A stretch of DNA of 37,999 nt from an uncultured Spirochaetales bacterium (GTDB taxonomy: Bacteria > Spirochaetota > Spirochaetia > Sphaerochaetales > Sphaerochaetaceae). The position numbers were made by a program, and so were the translations under genes. Location: positions 1-37,999 of the forward strand of contig CAMZFA010000003.1 of the NCBI GenBank assembly GCA_947305945.1. The letters run 5' to 3'. The notes beneath the pieces were generated by a model. It worked only from the letters and a program-made list of their open reading frames with translations, was not told where the DNA came from and ran no database searches. Below, piece by piece: positions 24,160 to 32,492 of the stretch. Each line of letters begins with the position of its first letter. The stretch's first letter is position 1.

Positions 24160-24636
24160 ATGAGAGTCGGAACTGGTTGGGACATTCACCCCCTGGTTGA
24201 AGGCAGGGACCTTGTACTGGGCGGAGTTTATATTGAGAACAACAAGGGTTGTGCGGGCCACTCCGACGGAGACGCCCTCATTCACGCAGTAATAGACGCC
24301 ATGCTCGGAGCAGCCGGCCTTGGGGACATAGGCGACATGTTCCCGGATACGGACGAGACATACAGGGGCATATCCTCCGTGGTTCTCCTTCGCATTGCAA
24401 ACGACAGACTGCGCGAGAACGACTTTGAGATAGTTAACGTGGACTGCACCGTAATTCTGCAGAGCCCCAGACTTGGAGCTTACAAGGACAGGATGTGTGA
24501 GACAATTGCCGAGGCACTGGACCTTGACCTGAACATGGTGAACGTCAAGGCCAAGACCGCCGAGCACATGCTGGGGGAACTGGGAAGTTCAAATGCCGTC
24601 ATGGCACAGGCCGCAGTCCTCCTGGAAGAAGCGTGA
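24160..24636 (+). CDS. ispF: 2-C-methyl-D-erythritol 2,4-cyclodiphosphate synthase
   Basis: Converts CDP-ME 2-phosphate to the cyclic diphosphate in the MEP pathway. GTGWDIHPL supplies the metal Asp8 and His10, GHSDGDALIHAVIDAMLGAAGLGDIGDMFPDTD is the diagnostic second block with the third metal His, and VKAKTAEHMLGELG is the C-terminal CDP-binding segment (family form TTxExLG). The length of 158 residues is normal. A strong AGGAGG site lies 9 nt upstream of the ATG. IspE is not in the window, so the pathway is only partly clustered here. Confidence 0.96.
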   Translation: MRVGTGWDIHPLVEGRDLVLGGVYIENNKGCAGHSDGDALIHAVIDAMLGAAGLGDIGDMFPDTDETYRGISSVVLLRIANDRLRENDFEIVNVDCTVILQSPRLGAYKDRMCETIAEALDLDLNMVNVKAKTAEHMLGELGSSNAVMAQAAVLLEEA

Positions 24637-24659
24637 AGCATCAACAAAAGGACAAAACC

Positions 24660-25724
24660 ATGGAAAGACAGGACAAAGACCTTGCATTCATGCTCAGATA
24701 TGAAAACATTGCGTGGTATGAGGAAGGAACAGTCAGGATCCTTGACCGCAGAATCTACCCTGCGCAGACAAGTTTTGTAATCTGCAGGAGCCACACGGAT
24801 GTGATGCAGGCCATAAGGGACATGGTCACCCAGAGTGCAGGCCCCTACACTGCAGCACCCATGGGAATGGCCCTTGCCGCATGGGAATGCAGGGACATGA
24901 GAGCGGAAAAACAGCTTGAGTACCTGCATCAGGCAGCGCGCACAATTACAAGCGCAAGACCCACCACAAAGGACAGACTGACACAGGTGACCCAGGCCTG
25001 CATTCCGGTGGCGGAAGAGGCACTCAGGCGCGGAGAACGTGCGGACCTTGCCATACGCGGGCACGTGGTTGAGGCCAACAACAGGCGCTATGCAAGCATA
25101 AAGAACACGGCAAAACACCTGGTGGACACATTCCCGGACAACGGAACGGTCATGACACAGTGCTTTGCCGAGACAATAGTGGGCATGATGCTCCTTGAGT
25201 GCAGAAACCGCGGGAAAAAGATAAGGCTGTTCTGCCCGGAAACCAGACCGTACTTCCAGGGGGCAAGGCTCACCGCCACGGTCTGCGCGGAGATGGGATT
25301 TGACACAACGGTCATAACAGACAACATGCCGGCCTTTGTGATGGCCAACGAGCACGTTGACGTATTCACCTGCGCCGCAGACGTGATAAGCGCGGACGGC
25401 TACGTTTTCAACAAGGTGGGCACCAGCCAGATAGCAATCTGCGCCAAACACTTCGGAATACCGGTCTACGTAACAGGCGTACCGGACGCCGGCCACCCCG
25501 ACCACAACAGCGTCACAATCGAAATGCGCGACCCGGACTTCACCCTCCGGGCCATGGGGGTGCGCACCGCCGCGCAGGGCCTAGGCATCAAAGGCTACTA
25601 CCCTGCCTTCGACATGACCGAACCCTCCCTCATAACGGGCATTGTGACCCCCGAAGGAATAAAAAGCCCGAGCGAACTCGGGCGATATCTTGAAGAATCA
25701 AAAACCAAAGGTTTTCTCTGCTGA
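24660..25724 (+). CDS. MtnA/eIF2B-like sugar-phosphate isomerase
   Basis: A 354-residue member of the eIF2B-related isomerase superfamily, closest by eye to S-methyl-5-thioribose-1-phosphate isomerase. YEEGTVRILDRRIYP and DVMQAIRDMV match the MtnA N-terminus. SARPTTKDRL, VMTQCFAET (catalytic Cys near 168), CPETRPYFQGARLTA and AADVISADGYVFNKVGTSQIA (catalytic Asp near 241) follow in order. The usual VRGAPAIG loop is replaced by TQSAGPYTAAPMG, so substrate specificity may differ. The ATG at 24660 with AGGA 7 nt upstream is preferred; a GTG at 24633 overlapping ispF is possible. No other methionine-salvage gene is nearby. Confidence 0.75.
   Translation: MERQDKDLAFMLRYENIAWYEEGTVRILDRRIYPAQTSFVICRSHTDVMQAIRDMVTQSAGPYTAAPMGMALAAWECRDMRAEKQLEYLHQAARTITSARPTTKDRLTQVTQACIPVAEEALRRGERADLAIRGHVVEANNRRYASIKNTAKHLVDTFPDNGTVMTQCFAETIVGMMLLECRNRGKKIRLFCPETRPYFQGARLTATVCAEMGFDTTVITDNMPAFVMANEHVDVFTCAADVISADGYVFNKVGTSQIAICAKHFGIPVYVTGVPDAGHPDHNSVTIEMRDPDFTLRAMGVRTAAQGLGIKGYYPAFDMTEPSLITGIVTPEGIKSPSELGRYLEESKTKGFLC
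25661..25683 (-). terminator. Intrinsic terminator of the RecA-like gene, inside the convergent CDS
   Basis: On the minus strand, GCCCGAG and CTCGGGC form a perfect 7-bp stem with a TTCG loop, followed by five T residues. It lies 60 bp past the stop of the gene at 25743-26450 and is embedded in the last codons of the MtnA-like gene. Confidence 0.75.
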
Positions 25725-25742
25725 TTTATCTGCCGGGAAACC

Positions 25743-26450
25743 TCAGCCGTCAATAAGCATTGTCTTGGGATCCAGAGACACACCGGAAGGTCTGGGAATC
25801 TCCCTGTCACCGCATTTGACAATTGTCATGATTACGCGGCTTCTCTCGTCGTTGTAGTGAAGACCGACAAGCACATCAATGATGGGTTTGTAGGGCTCCA
25901 TGCTCTCCGGAACACCGTACTCGTCAAACCTGACGTCCGGTCTTACCGGTGAAACGCTGAACCATACCTCAACGTTCATCTCCTGTGCAAACTGCTTGAT
26001 CTTCCTGACATCATCCTCGGCGGCAACCGTGAGTTTGTAGCCGTCAAAGAAAATTGCGTCCGCCTTGAAGGAACCCTGTCTGATAAGTGTCTGAAGGCTG
26101 TTGATTATGGTCTCAACGGATGTATTCTCCTGGGAGAAGTTCATCATGACCCTGTTCCTGCGGATGGTCTCATAAACATCCACCGCATCCTCAAGGCTTC
26201 TGAAGTCCGTAATCTCCCTGAAGACCTCCTTGTACCAGTTCATCATATGCTCGACATTGGCACCGAAAGAAACATGGACCACGTTGAGGTCCTGGATGAT
26301 CTTGTCCAGTGCAAGGTGAACCATACATGCGCTCTTGCCTACACCGTGACGTGAAACAAGAACACCGAGATTGCCTCTGCCCAGGCCGCCGTCAAGTGCG
26401 TCCTCAAATGCCCTGATGGGGCTTTTGCTGATAAGTTCTCTGATTTCCAT
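25743..26450 (-). CDS. RecA-superfamily P-loop ATPase, function unknown
   Basis: A 235-residue cytoplasmic ATPase. GRGNLGVLVSRHGVGKSACMVHLALD is a Walker A strand-loop-helix of the RecA/DnaB/KaiC type, with the first Gly of the loop replaced (SRHGVGKS, Lys near 39). ADAIFFDGYKL is a probable Walker B (Asp near 137), and VEVWFSVSPVRPD looks like the sensor strand. It is a single domain without a DNA-binding extension that I can see. The ATG at 26450 has GGAG 5 nt upstream; the ORF-track start ten codons earlier lacks one. It is transcribed downstream of fusA but has its own candidate promoter. Confidence 0.7.
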   Translation of the reverse strand: MEIRELISKSPIRAFEDALDGGLGRGNLGVLVSRHGVGKSACMVHLALDKIIQDLNVVHVSFGANVEHMMNWYKEVFREITDFRSLEDAVDVYETIRRNRVMMNFSQENTSVETIINSLQTLIRQGSFKADAIFFDGYKLTVAAEDDVRKIKQFAQEMNVEVWFSVSPVRPDVRFDEYGVPESMEPYKPIIDVLVGLHYNDERSRVIMTIVKCGDREIPRPSGVSLDPKTMLIDG

Positions 26451-26488
26451 AAAAACTCCGAATGGACTGTAAAAAAGCAAGGCCGCTT

Positions 26489-26515
26489 CTTCCTGGGGCT
26501 CTCTTCCCCGGGAAG
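26489..26515 (-). other. Stable hairpin in the leader of the RecA-like gene
   Basis: On the minus-strand RNA, CTTCCCGGGG can pair with CCCCAGGAAG (one mismatch) around a short loop. The same 5' arm can instead pair with an overlapping GGAAGAG segment. A run of six U residues follows 12 nt later. It could be a weak fusA terminator or an attenuator. Confidence 0.4.
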
Positions 26516-26544
26516 AGCAACCTTACTCCGTATAACGATGCCTT

Positions 26545-26574
26545 ATTATAGCACAGCATCGGTTGTTTTGTCCC
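26545..26574 (-). promoter_or_regulatory. Candidate promoter of the RecA-like ATPase gene
   Basis: A consensus TATAAT (26545-26550) with the extended TGC element directly upstream lies just after the fusA stop. GGGACA 18 bp further up is a weak -35. The predicted leader is about 88 nt and includes the hairpin at 26489-26515. Confidence 0.5.
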
Positions 26575-26576
26575 TA

Positions 26577-28682
26577 TTATTTCTTCTTTTCCTTCTCCGC
26601 AGCCTGTTTCTTCAGTTCCTCGGAAATTGCTGCGGGAACCTTTGCGTAGCGGCACACTTCCATTGTGAACTCCGCCTTGCCCTGGGTCATTGACCTGAGA
26701 ACGGTTGAGTAACCGAACATCTCCGCAAGAGGCACTTCGGCATCTACAATGCAGTTTCCGTTGTCCTCCGTTGAGCTGATGATCATACCTCTTCTCTGGT
26801 TGATGGTTCCGAAAATTGCGCCCTGGAATTCGGACGGTCCCTGGATCTCAACCTTCATTATGGGCTCCAGAATTGCGGGATTGGCCTTAGCAAAAGCTTC
26901 CTTGAAGGCACCGATTGCCGCAGTCTGGAAGGCCATGTCGGAGGAATCGACGGGGTGGAACGCACCGTCATTGACCGTAAGGGAAACGCCCACAATGGGG
27001 AAGCCGAGCTGGGGGCCCTTCTTCATGGCCGCTATGAAGCCCTTGTCGCAGGAGGGGATGTATTCGGTGGGAATGACGCCGCCCTTGACCTCGTTGATGA
27101 ATTCGTATTCCTTGGGCTCCTCTTCGGAACCGGGGACCGCAATGATGGGCTCCATGAAACCGGCAACCCTTGCGAACTGTCCGCTTCCGCCCGTCTGCTT
27201 CTTGTGGGTGTAGTTGAACTCCGCCTTTTTCGTGATTGTCTCGCGGTATGCAACCTCGGGCTTTCCTACCTCTACCTCGCACTTGTACTCACGTCTCATC
27301 CTCTCAACGTAAACGTCAAGATGGAGCTCTCCCATACCCTTGATGATGGTCTGGTTGCTCTCGGGATCAACGTAGCACTGAAAGGTGGGGTCTTCCTTTG
27401 TGAAGCGGTTGATTGCCTTGGACATGTTGTCCTGGCTCTTCTTGTCCTTGGGAATGATTGCAAGGCTGATGACGGGATTGGGAACATACATTGATGTCAT
27501 GGCATAGTTGACCTTGCCGCCGCAGAATGTGTCTCCGCTTGCGCAGTCAATTCCGAACAGGGCTGCAATGTCTCCGCAACCTGCCTCGGAAATGTCTTCC
27601 ATCTCACTTGCATGCATCTTGATCAGTCTTCCGATCTTGAACTTCCTGTGGGTTCTTGTGTTTACAAGCTCATCACCCTTCTTCAGGCAGCCTTCGTATA
27701 CGCGGATGTAGGTCAGCTGGCCGTACTGTCCGTCCTCAAGCTTGAATGCAAGGGCAACAACCGGGCGCTCCGGGTCTGCCTTGAGCAGGACCTCACGCTC
27801 GTTGTCATTGAGATCCAGTGCACGGTTCTCAACCTCAGTGGGATCGGGCAGGTACTTGCATACACCGTCCAGGAGAACCTGGACACCCTTGTTCTTGTGG
27901 GCCGAGCCGCAGAATACCGGGCAGAACTTCAGTGAGAGTGTTCCCTTTCTGACGGCCTTCTCAATCAGCTCAATCTCCGGCTCCTCGCCGTCCAGAACCT
28001 TTTCCATCAGGTCATCATCAAAGTCACTGGCAGCCTCAATGAGCATGGCTCTTCTTTCAAGACACTCCTCGAGCATGCCTGCGGGAACCTCGTCTTCCCT
28101 GAGGACCTGACCGTTGTGGCCGTCAAAGTAGATTGCCTTCATTCTCAGAAGGTCAACCACACCCTCAAGCCTGTCTTCAAGGCCTATGGGCAGGTCCATC
28201 ATGACTGCGTTGAGCTTGAGCTTTTCCTTCAGCTGCTCAACTACATGGTAGGGGTTTGCTCCTACACGGTCGCACTTGTTTATGAAGGCAATACGGGGAA
28301 CGCGGTAGCGGTCCATCTGTCTGTCTACGGTAATGCTCTGGCTCTGTACACCTGCTACGGAGCACAGGACAAGGATTGCACCGTCCAGAACCCTGAGGGA
28401 GCGCTCCACTTCAACTGTGAAGTCAACGTGGCCCGGAGTGTCTATAACATTGATATCGTATCCCTTCCAGTGTACGCTCGTTGCGGCACTGGCAATGGTG
28501 ATTCCTCTTTCTCTTTCAAGCTCCATGCTGTCCATGGTAGCTCCCACGCCGTCTTTTCCGTGTACTTCGTGAATTGCATGAATGCGGTTGCAGTAGAAGA
28601 GTATTCTTTCACTGAGCGTGGTCTTTCCCGAGTCAATATGGGCACTGATACCTATATTCCTCATCTTGGATAATTCTGTCAT
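26577..28682 (-). CDS. fusA: Elongation factor G, spirochaete (spd) type
   Basis: A GTPase that drives ribosomal translocation. G motifs: AHIDSGKTT (G1), RGITIAS (G2), DTPGHVDF (G3), NKCD (G4). The segment [28 protein letters not shown] matches what I remember of the Borrelia EF-G of the spdEFG1 group, the translocase partner in spirochaetes that also carry a recycling-type spdEFG2. The length is 701 and domains II-V appear intact; the C-terminus is Lys-rich (EKEKKK). GAGG lies 6 nt before the ATG. It stands apart from any str operon: no rpsL, rpsG or tuf is in the window. Confidence 0.95.
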   Translation of the reverse strand: MTELSKMRNIGISAHIDSGKTTLSERILFYCNRIHAIHEVHGKDGVGATMDSMELERERGITIASAATSVHWKGYDINVIDTPGHVDFTVEVERSLRVLDGAILVLCSVAGVQSQSITVDRQMDRYRVPRIAFINKCDRVGANPYHVVEQLKEKLKLNAVMMDLPIGLEDRLEGVVDLLRMKAIYFDGHNGQVLREDEVPAGMLEECLERRAMLIEAASDFDDDLMEKVLDGEEPEIELIEKAVRKGTLSLKFCPVFCGSAHKNKGVQVLLDGVCKYLPDPTEVENRALDLNDNEREVLLKADPERPVVALAFKLEDGQYGQLTYIRVYEGCLKKGDELVNTRTHRKFKIGRLIKMHASEMEDISEAGCGDIAALFGIDCASGDTFCGGKVNYAMTSMYVPNPVISLAIIPKDKKSQDNMSKAINRFTKEDPTFQCYVDPESNQTIIKGMGELHLDVYVERMRREYKCEVEVGKPEVAYRETITKKAEFNYTHKKQTGGSGQFARVAGFMEPIIAVPGSEEEPKEYEFINEVKGGVIPTEYIPSCDKGFIAAMKKGPQLGFPIVGVSLTVNDGAFHPVDSSDMAFQTAAIGAFKEAFAKANPAILEPIMKVEIQGPSEFQGAIFGTINQRRGMIISSTEDNGNCIVDAEVPLAEMFGYSTVLRSMTQGKAEFTMEVCRYAKVPAAISEELKKQAAEKEKKK

Positions 28683-28726
28683 TCAAAACCTCATTTATTT
28701 CTTTTCAACTTATAATAATCCCGGCA

Positions 28727-28755
28727 AAATTAGCATATTTCTTAAAATACTTCAA
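28727..28755 (-). promoter_or_regulatory. Candidate fusA promoter
   Basis: TTGAAG (28750-28755), a 17-bp spacer and TAATTT (28727-28732) with an extended TGC element lie in the 81-bp gap upstream of fusA on the minus strand. This suggests fusA is transcribed separately from the antiporter gene. Confidence 0.45.
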
Positions 28756-28763
28756 TAAGAAGA

Positions 28764-30065
28764 TCAATATGCGCTGTGGTTCTTGGGAGTACTGAACCTT
28801 TCGTGGGTCTTCTTGACGTCCGGAGTCTCCTGGATATCCCCCGAGCAGGTGAGGGCCCAGCGTGTGATGGACGGGCCTGCAAGCTCGTAAACAAGAACCG
28901 CAAAAAGAATTATGTTCTTGATTATCTTTCCGTCAACAGGTCCCAGCGTGACGGCCTGGTTGCACATTCCCAGGGCAACGCCCGCCTGAGGCAGAAGCGT
29001 GAAGCCCAGGTACCTGACCGTGTTGCGGTCGCAGCCGCTGATTTTTGCACTCTCCCCGGCCCCGAAGTACTTTCCGATTGAACGGGCAACTATGTAAAGC
29101 ACACCTATTGCCACAACGGTGAGGTCGGAGAACACGCCCAGTTCAAGCTCCGCACCGGAGATGATGAAGAACAGGGCGTTCAGCGGAGCGGTCCAGCCCT
29201 CGGAACGCTTCATGATATCGCCCGAACGGGGGCAGAGGTTGCAGAGCGCCGTGCCCAGCATCATGCAGACAAGCAGGGATGAGAAGCGGACCGTGACGGC
29301 CCCGATTTCAAACTCAACGGTGGCCAGTGCAATTGTGAGCAGCACAAAGGCAATGGAGAGCGAGAGCCTGTTGGTGTTGGAGAAGAAGAGCTCCTCCAGT
29401 TTTGTCAGAACGGCGCCCATCACGGCTCCCAGGACAATTGAGGCGGCAATTTCAACAAGCGGGTTGACCAGTACGGCCACAAGGCTGACCGAGCTGCTGA
29501 TCAGGGCCTGGGCAATTCCGAATGAGACTGCAAACAGGACAAGGCCTACCGCGTCATCCAGTGCAACTATGGGCAGCAGGAGGCTTGTGAGTTTTCCGTG
29601 CGCCTTGTACTGCCTTACAACCATCAGTGTTGCAGCGGGGGCCGTTGCGGTTGCAATTGCACCCATTGTGATTGCCCCGCTCAGGCTCAGCTTGTCGGGC
29701 ATGAGAAAATGAACACCCAGAAGTACAATGTCGGTTACGACCATGGCCGCAAAGGCCTGCAGTATTCCTATAATTGTTGCCTGGCGTCCGGTTCCCTGAA
29801 GCTGGGAGAGTTTGAACTCGTTACCTATCGAGAACGCAATGAAGCCCAGGGCCGCCTTGGAAATGAAATCCACACGGGCCACGCTCTCCATTGTGGTGAA
29901 CCCCAGCCCCTCGATACCAAGTCTTCCGAGCCCGTAAGGGCCGATGAGCAGACCCGTGATGAGGAAAACCGTTACATCAGGAAAATTGAAACCCGCTTTT
30001 CTGAACAGACGGGTCATTAGAAGCCCTGCTATGAGGGCAAAGGAAATCAATACAAATTCTGTCAT
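28764..30065 (-). CDS. CPA2-family cation/proton antiporter
   Basis: A 433-residue inner-membrane transporter with about twelve hydrophobic segments. FPDVTVFLITGLLIGPYGLGRLG is the conserved first block of CPA2 (KefB/NapA-like) exchangers. IATATAPAATLMVVRQYKAHG and LLLPIVALDDAVGLVLFAVSFG contain the unwound core and the paired Asp residues of the ion site. There is no C-terminal RCK/TrkA-N domain, unlike KefB, so Na+/H+ or K+/H+ exchange cannot be separated. A promoter lies 25 bp upstream; the Shine-Dalgarno is weak. It is divergent from the STAS gene. Confidence 0.88.
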   Translation of the reverse strand: MTEFVLISFALIAGLLMTRLFRKAGFNFPDVTVFLITGLLIGPYGLGRLGIEGLGFTTMESVARVDFISKAALGFIAFSIGNEFKLSQLQGTGRQATIIGILQAFAAMVVTDIVLLGVHFLMPDKLSLSGAITMGAIATATAPAATLMVVRQYKAHGKLTSLLLPIVALDDAVGLVLFAVSFGIAQALISSSVSLVAVLVNPLVEIAASIVLGAVMGAVLTKLEELFFSNTNRLSLSIAFVLLTIALATVEFEIGAVTVRFSSLLVCMMLGTALCNLCPRSGDIMKRSEGWTAPLNALFFIISGAELELGVFSDLTVVAIGVLYIVARSIGKYFGAGESAKISGCDRNTVRYLGFTLLPQAGVALGMCNQAVTLGPVDGKIIKNIILFAVLVYELAGPSITRWALTCSGDIQETPDVKKTHERFSTPKNHSAY

Positions 30066-30089
30066 AATCTACTTTTGAACCAGCAACAG

Positions 30090-30118
30090 ATATTAGTGAA
30101 CACGCAATTTTTTGTAAA
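30090..30118 (-). promoter_or_regulatory. Promoter of the antiporter gene
   Basis: TTTACA (30113-30118) and TAATAT (30090-30095) are separated by 17 bp on the minus strand, giving a predicted leader of about 18 nt. Confidence 0.55.
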
Positions 30119-30133
30119 GTACGGGAACTGCGG

Positions 30134-30162
30134 TTGAGAAATAAAAATAAAAGGGATAAAAT
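30134..30162 (+). promoter_or_regulatory. Promoter of the STAS-hydrolase pair
   Basis: TTGAGA (30134-30139) and TAAAAT (30157-30162) are separated by 17 bp. The transcript would start near 30169 and include the GGAG of the STAS gene. Confidence 0.6.
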
Positions 30163-30184
30163 ATCAGCAACCGGAGAAATGCAT

Positions 30185-30484
30185 ATGAAAGTAGACAGAA
30201 AAGTCAACGGACAGGAAATTACATACACAATCGAGGGAAGACTGGATACAAACACATCACCCGAACTTGATGGGGAGATAGGTACATCACTTGCCGGGAT
30301 GAGCTCCCTTGTGTTTGATTTCTCCAAACTTGAATATGTTTCTTCAGCAGGTCTGAGAGTTCTCCTCAAGGCTTTCAAGACCATGTCCGCCCAGAAGGGA
30401 GCCATGGTTATCAGAAACGTCCCCGGGGGAATAATGGAGGTCTTCACAGTTACAGGCCTCAATGAAGTATTCACAATAGAGTGA
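30185..30484 (+). CDS. STAS-domain anti-anti-sigma factor (SpoIIAA/RsbV-like)
   Basis: A 99-residue single STAS domain. IEGRLDTNTSPELDGEI is the first conserved block and DFSKLEYVSSAGLRVLLKAF the second; the Ser pair at 53-54 includes the position phosphorylated by partner kinases in SpoIIAA/RsbV. It likely binds an RsbW-type kinase or another regulator; no such gene is in the window. The ATG at 30185 with GGAG 8 nt upstream is preferred; the ORF-track start is the -35 box of the promoter. The stop overlaps the next gene as GTGA. Confidence 0.9.
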   Translation: MKVDRKVNGQEITYTIEGRLDTNTSPELDGEIGTSLAGMSSLVFDFSKLEYVSSAGLRVLLKAFKTMSAQKGAMVIRNVPGGIMEVFTVTGLNEVFTIE

Positions 30485-31578
30485 TTCCGCAGATTATCAG
30501 TCAGAATAACCTCTCTCGTTGGGGAAACCTTTGGGAAACCCGCCGTGCTGAGATTCTGTCCCTTATTGAGGACACCATGTTCGGCAGGACTCCGGAAATA
30601 AAATTTGACAGAATTTCATGCAGTTTGATTGAGAGTGCGCAGGGGCTTGGGCATGTCAGGGAAACCTACAGGCTGGACATGTCCCTGGAAAACAGCAGTT
30701 GCTCTATGAGTTTCTCCATATTTTATAATCCTGAGCACGGCAAAGATGCACCTGTAATTCTCAACATAAACCCATTCTCCCGCAATGATAAGATTCTCTC
30801 GGATCCCCGGTACAGTTTCAAAGACGGCTCTGTCTTCCCCGCCGCGCTTCTTGTCAAAAGCGGCTTTGTTGCAGTTCAGTGCAATGTTGATGAACTGTCT
30901 GCGGACAGCACGGAAAAAGGTCCGCATGACATAATGAGCCTCTTTCCTCCGCAGGGTTCAAACGGCTGGTGTACAATTGACGCCTGGGCCTGGGCGGCAG
31001 CATTTGTTGCACATGAGATACACAAGATGGGTTTTTCTTCTGAAAGCGTTACTGTAAGCGGTTTTTCACGCGGTGCCAGAACAGCCCTCTGGGCAGCGGC
31101 AAAATATGACATTTTCACATCCGTATATGCCTGTCAGTCCGGCTGCTGCGGAGCGGCCATGCACAGGGGCAAAACAGGGGAAACAATCAGAGACATCACC
31201 ACCCGTTATCCCCAGTGGTCCTGTGACAACTTCAAGAAATATGCAGGCCGCGAGGAGGAGCTGCCCTTTGACCAGCACATGATGCTCTCACTCATCTTCC
31301 CCCGCCCTCTTTACATAAGCAGTGCACGTGAAGACCGCTGGTCATGCCCGGAGAAGGAATTTGAATCCTGTGTCCTTGTCAGCGCATTTCATGAAATAAT
31401 GGGTTTCAGGGGTCTTGAGAGCACAACCTTCCCCTCCGACAGCCGCACAATTCAGGGGGATCTTCTTGCCTACCACGTCAGGGACGGCGGTCATGACTGC
31501 ACAATAGAAGACTGGGAAAAGGCAATCTGCTTTCTTATGTGTTTGATGTCAGGAGAAAACCAGGGTCAGGAGGGGTAA
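30481..31578 (+). CDS. Alpha/beta hydrolase, CE15 (glucuronoyl esterase)-like
   Basis: A 365-residue putative carbohydrate esterase. VTVSGFSRGARTALWAA holds the nucleophile (Ser near 196), followed by CQSGCCGAAMHRGKTGETI, LPFDQHMMLSLIFPRPLYISSAREDRWSCPEKEF and a C-terminal DGGHD with the catalytic His near 338. This order matches the CE15-like fold, although the nucleophile elbow differs from the usual GCSRNGKG. No signal peptide is seen, so the substrate would be intracellular. The GTG start overlaps the STAS stop by 4 nt, implying translational coupling. Its 3' end overlaps the AEC gene by 30 bp tail-to-tail. Confidence 0.75.
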   Translation: MIPQIISQNNLSRWGNLWETRRAEILSLIEDTMFGRTPEIKFDRISCSLIESAQGLGHVRETYRLDMSLENSSCSMSFSIFYNPEHGKDAPVILNINPFSRNDKILSDPRYSFKDGSVFPAALLVKSGFVAVQCNVDELSADSTEKGPHDIMSLFPPQGSNGWCTIDAWAWAAAFVAHEIHKMGFSSESVTVSGFSRGARTALWAAAKYDIFTSVYACQSGCCGAAMHRGKTGETIRDITTRYPQWSCDNFKKYAGREEELPFDQHMMLSLIFPRPLYISSAREDRWSCPEKEFESCVLVSAFHEIMGFRGLESTTFPSDSRTIQGDLLAYHVRDGGHDCTIEDWEKAICFLMCLMSGENQGQEG

Positions 31579-32475
31579 GGTCACCACGCAGAGAATTGAT
31601 GTGATTAAAACTGAGTAAGCCGCTTTGTCCTGCTCACAGTTGTGAACCTCGGAAAGAGAGAGAATTACGGAGGCGCACGGGGTTCCGGCGGTTACAAGCA
31701 TGGTCATGCGGAACAGATTGTCAACAGGAAGCAGCAATGTGACTGCATAGGCAAGGAGCGGAAATACAATCAGCTTGAAAAAGCCTGCAAGATAACCGAA
31801 GGGCTGGCAGAAAACCTGTGAAGGTTTCATTGCGGCCAGGCGGAAACCCATGACAAGCATGCACAGCGGTGCGGAAATGCTGCGCAGGGAGGCGGCCACG
31901 TTGTACAGAACCCCGGGAAGCCGGATTTGCAGCAGGTACATGGGGATTACGAACAGAAGAACAAATACCGTGGGGTTGAGGAGTGCGCGTCTTAATGAAA
32001 AGTATTTCTTCTCACCGGAGATCATGAACTCCCCTATTGTGAAAATGAGGAGGTTCATGCTTGCAGCAAACATGACGCAGTAGCACATTGCGATGGGAGA
32101 AGACGGAAAGAGAGCCTTGATTACCGGCTGGCCGAAAAAGCCTACATTTCCCATACAGGAGGCAATTGAAAGGATTCTGTACTTGCCGTCATTGAACTTC
32201 CTTCCGAAAACAAGGTACATGAGGAAGAACATGAGAATCTGGATGCCCAGACATGAAAGGAAGAAAATCAGGAGCAGTCTTGCACTCTCCGCTGTGTACT
32301 CCATCTCCTGGAAGGAGGCTATGAGCAGACCGGGCATGGCGGCGTAGACCAGAATTGCAGACATTGACCTGCCGTGCTCCGGTGATGCAAGTTTCAGTTT
32401 CACCAGGAGATAGCCTATGACCATGAAAAGAAGCATTGTCAGGGTTGTCTGAAAAACTATATGGAACTCCGTCAC
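31549..32475 (-). CDS. AEC-family transporter (auxin efflux carrier-like)
   Basis: A 308-residue inner-membrane carrier with about ten hydrophobic segments arranged as two halves. The N-terminal MLLFMVIGYLLVKLKL, the segment SIASCMGNVGFFGQPVIKALF and the C-terminal TAGTPCASVILSLSE are typical of AEC/MleP-like exporters, which move malate, malonate or similar organic anions; the substrate is unknown here. The GTG start has GGAGAG 5 nt upstream and is 17 bp after the PII-like gene, so it is probably part of the efflux operon. Confidence 0.87.
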   Translation of the reverse strand: MTEFHIVFQTTLTMLLFMVIGYLLVKLKLASPEHGRSMSAILVYAAMPGLLIASFQEMEYTAESARLLLIFFLSCLGIQILMFFLMYLVFGRKFNDGKYRILSIASCMGNVGFFGQPVIKALFPSSPIAMCYCVMFAASMNLLIFTIGEFMISGEKKYFSLRRALLNPTVFVLLFVIPMYLLQIRLPGVLYNVAASLRSISAPLCMLVMGFRLAAMKPSQVFCQPFGYLAGFFKLIVFPLLAYAVTLLLPVDNLFRMTMLVTAGTPCASVILSLSEVHNCEQDKAAYSVLITSILCVVTLPLLTLVFS

Positions 32476-32492
32476 TTCTCTCCAGCCTCCGT

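Noticed and set aside
24480-25505. 341-residue minus-strand ORF
   Set aside because: Lies antisense to ispF and the MtnA-like gene, has skewed Cys/His/Val composition and no domain; it is a shadow frame.
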